DNA from: Bacteroidia bacterium
GTDB lineage: Bacteria > Bacteroidota > Bacteroidia > Chitinophagales > Saprospiraceae
DNA: 11,140 nt
Assembly (NCBI GenBank): GCA_030431945.1
Contig: JAUIIF010000084.1
Location: forward strand, 1 to 11,140
Reading direction: 5' to 3'
The translations under genes and the position numbers were made by a program. The notes below the pieces were generated by a model. The model made no database searches, was not told the DNA's origin, and saw nothing but the letters and a program-made list of their open reading frames with translations. Below, piece after piece: positions 7,660 to 11,140 of this stretch (position 1 is the stretch's first letter; every line of letters starts with the position of its first letter).

Positions 7660-7681
7660 TTCCCTGCACCTGCGGCCGCGC
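7660..7681 (-). repeat. Dispersed repeat, copy 3
   Basis: This copy reads TTCCCTGCACCTGCG, then gccgcgc, and matches copy 2 (289-310) over 22 bases with two mismatches. It lies in the noncoding region upstream of the DUF423 gene, about 600 bases from copy 4 and in inverted orientation to it. Confidence 0.65.
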
Positions 7682-7686
7682 CCCCC

Positions 7687-7705
7687 CGGCGGTAAATTAT
7701 CGCCG
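7687..7705. promoter_or_regulatory. Palindromic hairpin upstream of the DUF423 cluster
   Basis: CGGCGGT (7687-7693) and ATCGCCG (7699-7705) pair over 7 bp, including one G-T wobble, around a 5-base AT loop (aaatt). It sits directly after a C7 run (7681-7687) and about 53 bases before the gene start at 7759. It could be an operator or an RNA leader hairpin; the sequence does not decide. Confidence 0.25.
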
Positions 7706-7758
7706 AGAAGACGGAAAAATGACCTCCACTAAACGCCCCCGTGCCTACCTTCGCTGCT

Positions 7759-8160
7759 ATGAAAAATCGACTCCGTCTCTGCGCTGCCTTAGGAGCCACA
7801 GCCGTGGCGTTGGGAGCCTTCGGTGCTCACGGGCTGAAGGATTTGGTGGACCCCGCAGCCCTGGACACCTTTCATACGGGTGTACGCTACCAATTTTACC
7901 ATACGCTGGCCATGGGGATGGTACTGGCGTTCTGGCACCGTCCGGAACTCCGGCAAAAACGTCTTGGCCAGGCCATTACCTGTTGGGCCGTCGGCATCCT
8001 GTTGTTTTCCGGGTCCCTTTACCTGCTGTCCCTTCAGGACGTACACGGCCTTCCCGTAGCGATACTGGGGCCCGTTACCCCGGTAGGTGGCCTCTTTTTC
8101 ATTGCAGGCTGGGTCCTGTTATTCCTATCTCCAAACCGAAACTTAAGCACTGATGCGTAA
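7759..8160 (+). CDS. DUF423 family small membrane protein
   Basis: 133 residues from ATG at 7759. A GTG at 7741 would add six residues (MPTFAA), but MKNRLRL is the normal positive lead for an inner-membrane protein. Family features in order are LGAFGAHGL (18-26), a VRYQFYHTLAM stretch (42-52), GSLYLL (85-90) and LGPVTPVGGLFFIAGW (103-118). About four membrane helices are predicted by eye. DUF423 (YgdD-like) proteins are widespread inner-membrane proteins of unknown biochemical role. Its last 8 bases overlap the start of the 5'-nucleotidase C-domain lipoprotein gene, so it heads a three-gene unit. Nothing visible explains a functional tie to the nucleotidase genes. Confidence 0.9.
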   Translation: MKNRLRLCAALGATAVALGAFGAHGLKDLVDPAALDTFHTGVRYQFYHTLAMGMVLAFWHRPELRQKRLGQAITCWAVGILLFSGSLYLLSLQDVHGLPVAILGPVTPVGGLFFIAGWVLLFLSPNRNLSTDA

Positions 8161-8902
8161 TCTTCTCTACCTTCTCTTATTACTGGTGAGTGTCGGTTGC
8201 CGGGCGCCCCTCTCTTCCCCGACGGTACAGCCGCGCTTTTACCCCATATCAGACAAGCTGGCGGAGGATCAGGCGGGGACGCAGGTGCAAAGTATGGTCT
8301 CCACCATTGCCCCCTACAAAGCCCAGTTGGACGCAAAAATGAACCGCCAGCTGGCAACGGTAAAGACGCCATTGAAAAAAGCAAGCCCGGAATCCAACCT
8401 GGGCAACTGGATGGCCGATTTGATGGCTGCGGCCGCCAGGGACCTGGCCCCCGGAAAAACGATCGCGTTTGCTACCGCGAACCAGGGCGGGCTGCGCGTC
8501 AATGAAATAGGCACCGGTCCACTCCTGGTTTCCGAAATTTATGAGCTGATGCCCTTCGACAATGAGCTTGTGCTGATGGACCTCTCCGGGGCAGAGGTCA
8601 CCGAATTGCTGGCCCACATTGCCAACCAGGGCGGCTGGCCCGTCAGTGAAGCCGTCGCCGTCAGCGCCGCCGCAAGCGGGCTTAAAATCACCCTGAGCGG
8701 GCTACCCGTTGACGCGAAGGCTACCTACACGGTCGCTATGCCGGACTACATTGCTAACGGAGGCAGCAATTCCTCCATGGTTAAGGGCAAGCCTTACCAG
8801 AAAACCGGAGTGTTGATCCGGGATTTGCTCATTGACTACGCCGCCCGGTCTTCCGGGCCCATCGATGTAAACGTAACGGGTAAAAGGATGAACATCAAGT
8901 AG
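8153..8902 (+). CDS. Lipoprotein consisting of a 5'-nucleotidase C-terminal domain
   Basis: 249 residues from ATG at 8153, overlapping the DUF423 gene by 8 bases. A lipoprotein signal peptide ends LLLVSVGC with C16 as the likely lipidated residue. The mature part matches the 5'-nucleotidase C-terminal (substrate-binding) domain: SNLGNWMADLM (81-91), ANQGGLRV (109-116, the usual NGGGIR region), IYELMPFDNELVLMDLSG (129-146) and MPDYIANGGS (196-205, the usual DFLAxGGD region; Y199 may stack on the base). In UshA-type enzymes this domain follows the metallophosphatase in one chain. Here it is a separate, membrane-anchored protein encoded 36 bases upstream of its partner. It has no catalytic metal site, so it probably acts with the downstream gene product on nucleotides or related phosphate esters in the periplasm. 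Codons 41-47 contain a copy of the dispersed repeat. Confidence 0.9.
   Translation: MRNLLYLLLLLVSVGCRAPLSSPTVQPRFYPISDKLAEDQAGTQVQSMVSTIAPYKAQLDAKMNRQLATVKTPLKKASPESNLGNWMADLMAAAARDLAPGKTIAFATANQGGLRVNEIGTGPLLVSEIYELMPFDNELVLMDLSGAEVTELLAHIANQGGWPVSEAVAVSAAASGLKITLSGLPVDAKATYTVAMPDYIANGGSNSSMVKGKPYQKTGVLIRDLLIDYAARSSGPIDVNVTGKRMNIK
8272..8292 (+). repeat. Dispersed repeat, copy 4, inside the nucleotidase C-domain gene
   Basis: All 21 bases are identical to 214-234. It encodes residues 41-47 (AGTQVQS) of the 249-residue lipoprotein, just after the lipoprotein linker and before the conserved domain, a place tolerant of insertions or sequence drift. Confidence 0.75.
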
Positions 8903-8938
8903 TCCAGGCTGCCTTTATTGACCAAGAAAATATTTCCT

Positions 8939-9856
8939 ATGCTTTCCCGCCGCATTTTCCTCCGCAAAGCCGCCGTTGGTGGTGGACTCTTACTTGTTCC
9001 CGGGGCAGGTGCTGCCGCCAGCTTACTGGCTGCCGGCACACCGCGCCTGACCATTCTGCACACCAACGACTGGCACAGCCAGATTGACCCCTTCCCCGAT
9101 GACGGCGGGCGCAATGCCAACCAGGGCGGTGCGGTACGCCGGTTGCGCCTCATTCAGCAAATCCGGGCGGCAGAGCCCAACGTCATTTTGCTGGATAGTG
9201 GGGACATTTTTCAGGGAACGCCCTATTTCAATTTTTTCAGCGGTGAGCTGGAGATGAAGCTGATGACCCAGATGGGGTACGATGCCGCTACGATCGGCAA
9301 CCACGACTTTGACGGGGGGATGGAAAACCTGGCCACCCAGCTGAAGCACGCTGATTTCCCGATGCTTTCGGCCAATTACGATTTTTCCGGAACGCCCCTG
9401 GCGGGCAAGACCCTGGAACATCAGATTTTCGAACGCGGCGGCATCCGTATCGGGGTCTTCGGGTTGGGGATTGAGCTGGACGGGCTCGTCCCGGAATCCC
9501 TTTACGGTAAGACCACTTATATGGACCCCGTAGAGAAGGGCAATGCAACTGCGGCCCTGCTGCGTCACCAGAAGAAGTGTGACCTCGTCATTTGCCTGAG
9601 CCACCTGGGCTACAAATACCGGGAGGATAAAATTGATGACGTTAAACTGGCCGCAAATTCCAAAGACATTGACGTTATCCTTGGCGGTCATACGCACACC
9701 TTCCTCAACGAACCGACGGAGGTCAACAACCTGCTGGGCGACCCGGTAATCATCAACCAGGTTGGCTTCGGCGGTCTGCGCCTGGGCAGGTTAGACATCA
9801 CTTTTCCCGGCAACAGCCGGCGGCGATGCGTCGCTTGCAATAATTTGCGGGTATAG
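8939..9856 (+). CDS. Tat-exported 5'-nucleotidase/metallophosphatase catalytic domain
   Basis: 305 residues from ATG at 8939; a TTG at 8918 would add seven residues but is less likely. Residues 3-9 read SRRIFLR, a twin-arginine motif, before a hydrophobic stretch and an AAA/AAG region near 26-33, so export should be by Tat in folded form. All calcineurin-like metallophosphatase motifs are present: D44-x-H46 (HTNDWHSQ), GD89 (LLDSGDIFQGTP), GNHD at 120-123 (TIGNHDFDGG), H222 (CLSHLGY) and GGHTH at 249-253. These bind the two-metal centre of UshA/5'-nucleotidase-type enzymes. The chain stops after the catalytic domain (last residues NNLRV), and the missing substrate-binding domain is encoded by the preceding gene. 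Together they probably form a two-subunit periplasmic nucleotidase cleaving nucleoside 5'-phosphates or similar esters. Exact substrate is not readable. Confidence 0.92.
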   Translation: MLSRRIFLRKAAVGGGLLLVPGAGAAASLLAAGTPRLTILHTNDWHSQIDPFPDDGGRNANQGGAVRRLRLIQQIRAAEPNVILLDSGDIFQGTPYFNFFSGELEMKLMTQMGYDAATIGNHDFDGGMENLATQLKHADFPMLSANYDFSGTPLAGKTLEHQIFERGGIRIGVFGLGIELDGLVPESLYGKTTYMDPVEKGNATAALLRHQKKCDLVICLSHLGYKYREDKIDDVKLAANSKDIDVILGGHTHTFLNEPTEVNNLLGDPVIINQVGFGGLRLGRLDITFPGNSRRRCVACNNLRV

Positions 9857-9901
9857 AAAAGGGTTTAATCGCTTACTGCTTATGACAAAATTGCCGATTT
9901 G

Positions 9902-9976
9902 GGGGCTAAATCCCGCCAAAGATAATTCTGCTCAAATAAGCTGCTGATTTCTTGCTTGGGTGCCCCGCTTAGCCCC
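9902..9976. repeat. 8-bp inverted repeat
   Basis: GGGGCTAA (9902-9909) is exactly inverted as TTAGCCCC (9969-9976) with a 59-base spacer. It could close a larger RNA fold together with the hairpins that follow, or mark the ends of a small remnant element. No flanking target duplication was seen. Confidence 0.35.
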
Positions 9977-10002
9977 ATATTTGCCCTCCGCCGACAGAGC
10001 AA

Positions 10003-10099
10003 CGGTGAAGGAGAATTACACCGACCTACGCTGGTCTTGCCATCCCTAAACGATGGTCATAAGCCTGGCGCCGACCCCACGGGCTCCCCTATTTTTTTT
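10003..10099 (+). ncRNA. Candidate structured RNA or leader ending in a T8 tract
   Basis: Four short complementary pairs follow one another: CGGTG 10003-10007 with CACCG 10019-10023; GACC 10023-10026 with GGTC 10033-10036; CCATC 10040-10044 with GATGG 10052-10056; AGCC 10062-10065 with GGCT 10082-10085. The first two share base 10023, so they are alternatives at one position. A T8 run at 10092-10099 follows the last stem by six bases, which is loose for an intrinsic terminator. It matches no RNA family I recognise, and short stems arise easily by chance. Confidence 0.2.
10008..10090 (+). pseudogene. Possible degraded fragment resembling the N-terminus of the dikinase-like protein
   Basis: Translation of 10008-10043 gives KENYTDLRWSCH, followed by P and a TAA stop. 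The 973-residue protein has PYRDIRWFCHSGD at residues 38-50; 21 of 27 bases agree between 10017-10043 and 564-590. Further on, gccga....acggg at 10070-10083 resembles 608-620, allowing one indel, in the same order. No start, no long frame and no downstream domain remain. The match is short and could be chance, so this is a tentative call. Confidence 0.2.
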
Positions 10100-10130
10100 A
10101 GACTTACTGACCGACAGAACACTTTTTTTT
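10092..10130. promoter_or_regulatory. Two T8 tracts spaced 31 bp upstream of dnaA
   Basis: T8 runs at 10092-10099 and 10123-10130 start exactly 31 bp apart, about three helical turns, and each is followed by a related sequence (A-G-A-C-T-T and A-A-C-T-G). Phased tracts bend DNA and could act in dnaA transcription or DNA unwinding. The function is inferred from spacing alone. Confidence 0.3.
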
Positions 10131-10136
10131 AACTGA

Positions 10137-10156
10137 CTAGCGAGACCACCCGCTAG
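10137..10156. promoter_or_regulatory. Hairpin in the dnaA leader
   Basis: CTAGCG (10137-10142) pairs with CGCTAG (10151-10156) across an 8-base loop, ending 35 bases before the dnaA ATG. It could be an operator half-site pair or a 5'-leader stem. The conserved -7/-33 elements of Bacteroidota promoters were not found nearby. Confidence 0.3.
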
Positions 10157-10191
10157 CTTGGAACACTAATACTGTGCAACTGGGATATAAA

Positions 10192-11140
10192 ATGGATCAT
10201 AACGTTATCTGGAACAATTGTCTGCAAACCATTCGGCAAAGCGTCGACCCCCAAAGTTTCAATACTTGGTTTGCACCAATTCGCCCCGTTGCGTTGCAAC
10301 GCAACGAACTGACGATCCAGGTTCCCCACCGTTTGTTTTACGAGTGGCTGGAGGAACACTATATCGACGTACTGAAGTCCAGCCTCAACCAGGCCCTGGG
10401 AACGTCTGGTCGGTTACAGTACCGGATCAACCCCAACCGGCAGGAAAACAAGCTGAACGGTACGGGAGGGAAAAACGGCCAGGCGAATGCCGACGTACCC
10501 GGACCAAAGCCCGCGCCCGGTAATCCCTTTGTTATTCCCGGAGTTACCCGGCCAAGGATCCCCAGCAACCTGGATCAACGGTATACTTTTGACAACTTCA
10601 TTGAGGGGGATTGCAACAGCCTGGCCCGCAACGCCGCCAAGGCGGTGGCGGATAACCCGGCGAATACGGCCTTCAACCCACTCGTTATCCACGGAAACGT
10701 AGGTCTCGGTAAAACTCACCTCCTGCAGGCCATTGGCAATTACATCAGTGCCAAGTTTCCGAATAAGGCCGTGCTCTACGTCAGCACCGATACCTTTACG
10801 AACCAACTCGTCAGTTCCATCGGCAGCAATACCACGAACGACCTGGTGAACTGGTACCAGAACGTCGATGTCCTCCTCGTCGATGACATTCAGCAGCTGG
10901 TTAAGCGGAAGAAAACCCAGGACGTATTCTTTAACCTCTTTAACGTCCTGCGGCAAAACAATAAAGCGGTAGTCATGACCTGTGACCGCCCGATTATTGA
11001 GCTGGACATTGAAGAGCGCCTGCGCAGCCGCTTCCAGTGGGGCCTGAGTGCTGACCTGAGCATGCCGGCCCTGGAAACCCGGATGGCCATCCTGAAATCC
11101 AAGGCTGATTATACGGAAGTCGATATTCCTTCCAACGTTG
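10192..11140 (+). CDS. dnaA: Chromosomal replication initiator DnaA (C-terminus beyond window)
   Basis: ATG at 10192 opens a frame of 316 complete codons to the window end. Residues 1 to about 85 are the DnaA N-terminal domain I (VIWNNCLQTIRQSVDPQSF, then FYEWLEEHY). A Gly/Asn/Pro-rich linker (about 86-125) is domain II. The AAA+ domain begins near YTFDNFIEG and has Walker A GNVGLGKT (168-175), Walker B VLLVDDIQ (227-234, D231/D232), sensor-I-like VVMTCDRP, and the arginine-finger region ERLRSRFQWGL. DnaA binds ATP, assembles on origin DNA and opens it for replication. The domain IV helix-turn-helix and DnaA signature lie beyond the window. The leader is A/T-rich (atataaa before ATG) with a GGGA 7 bases upstream but no clear Shine-Dalgarno motif. 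No DnaA boxes are visible upstream, so autoregulation is not supported by this sequence. Confidence 0.96.
   Translation, partial: MDHNVIWNNCLQTIRQSVDPQSFNTWFAPIRPVALQRNELTIQVPHRLFYEWLEEHYIDVLKSSLNQALGTSGRLQYRINPNRQENKLNGTGGKNGQANADVPGPKPAPGNPFVIPGVTRPRIPSNLDQRYTFDNFIEGDCNSLARNAAKAVADNPANTAFNPLVIHGNVGLGKTHLLQAIGNYISAKFPNKAVLYVSTDTFTNQLVSSIGSNTTNDLVNWYQNVDVLLVDDIQQLVKRKKTQDVFFNLFNVLRQNNKAVVMTCDRPIIELDIEERLRSRFQWGLSADLSMPALETRMAILKSKADYTEVDIPSNV

Larger units (their letters stand above)
9857..10191. other. Intergenic region between the nucleotidase gene and dnaA
   Basis: 335 bases without a convincing complete gene. It contains an 8-bp inverted repeat (9902-9909 with 9969-9976), a run of small hairpins (10003-10085), two T8 tracts (10092-10099 and 10123-10130), a hairpin at 10137-10156 and then the dnaA leader. 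I found no good match to the DnaA box TTATNCACA, so there is no direct support for an origin here. No tmRNA, SRP RNA or RNase P RNA hallmark was recognised on either strand. A minus-strand frame across 9873-9986 reads MGLSGAPKQEISSLF and on to a stop but matches nothing I know. Confidence 0.6.

Noticed and set aside
7719..8153. 144-codon plus-strand frame overlapping the DUF423 gene.
   Set aside because: The other frame carries the conserved DUF423 motifs and membrane segments; this one is Arg/Pro/Gly-rich shadow sequence.
9790..9856. Arg/Cys-rich C-terminus of the metallophosphatase (GNSRRRCVACNNLRV), considered as a frameshift.
   Set aside because: All catalytic motifs are upstream in one frame, and an ending in LRV after the LGRLDI strand seems normal for stand-alone catalytic domains.
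9857..10191. tmRNA, SRP RNA, RNase P RNA or tRNA gene in the dnaA leader.
   Set aside because: None of the diagnostic conserved sequences could be found on either strand.

Overview
The window looks like a chromosomal segment of a fairly GC-rich member of the Bacteroidota, possibly a Saprospiraceae/Lewinella-type marine bacterium. This is inference, from three things: starts preceded by A/T-rich leaders without clear Shine-Dalgarno motifs, a 5'-nucleotidase split into two genes, and the SMC and DnaA sequences. No rRNA, tRNA, CRISPR array or intact insertion sequence was seen.

Layout: (1) 1-110, minus strand, the first codons of smc. (2) 111-449, a noncoding divergent spacer holding two inverted copies of a short dispersed repeat. 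(3) 450-4684, plus strand, two overlapping genes for exported proteins: a 973-residue PEP/pyruvate-dikinase-like protein with the domain order of plant glucan water dikinases, and a class-A beta-lactamase-fold serine hydrolase. (4) 4701-7475, minus strand, convergent: a membrane protein related to the ATP/ADP (NTT/TLC) translocase family, fused to a long HEAT-repeat tail and with an anomalous start. (5) 7759-9856, plus strand, a tight three-gene cluster: a DUF423 membrane protein, a 5'-nucleotidase C-terminal-domain lipoprotein, and a Tat-exported 5'-nucleotidase metallophosphatase. (6) 9857-10191, a structured noncoding region. (7) 10192 to the end, plus strand, most of dnaA.

The genes may share a theme. 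An exported ATP-grasp dikinase-like enzyme would release AMP, a split exported 5'-nucleotidase could use AMP, and the membrane protein between them belongs to a superfamily known for nucleotide exchange. A periplasmic nucleotide circuit is a testable speculation; nothing in the sequence proves it.

The most unusual points are the signal-peptide-bearing dikinase-like protein, the missing canonical start of the NTT/HEAT gene (an upstream in-frame ATG is cut off by one TAG), a dispersed repeat family with an exact 21-base match 8 kb apart, and a structured dnaA leader with two T8 tracts and a short stretch resembling the N-terminus of the dikinase-like protein.
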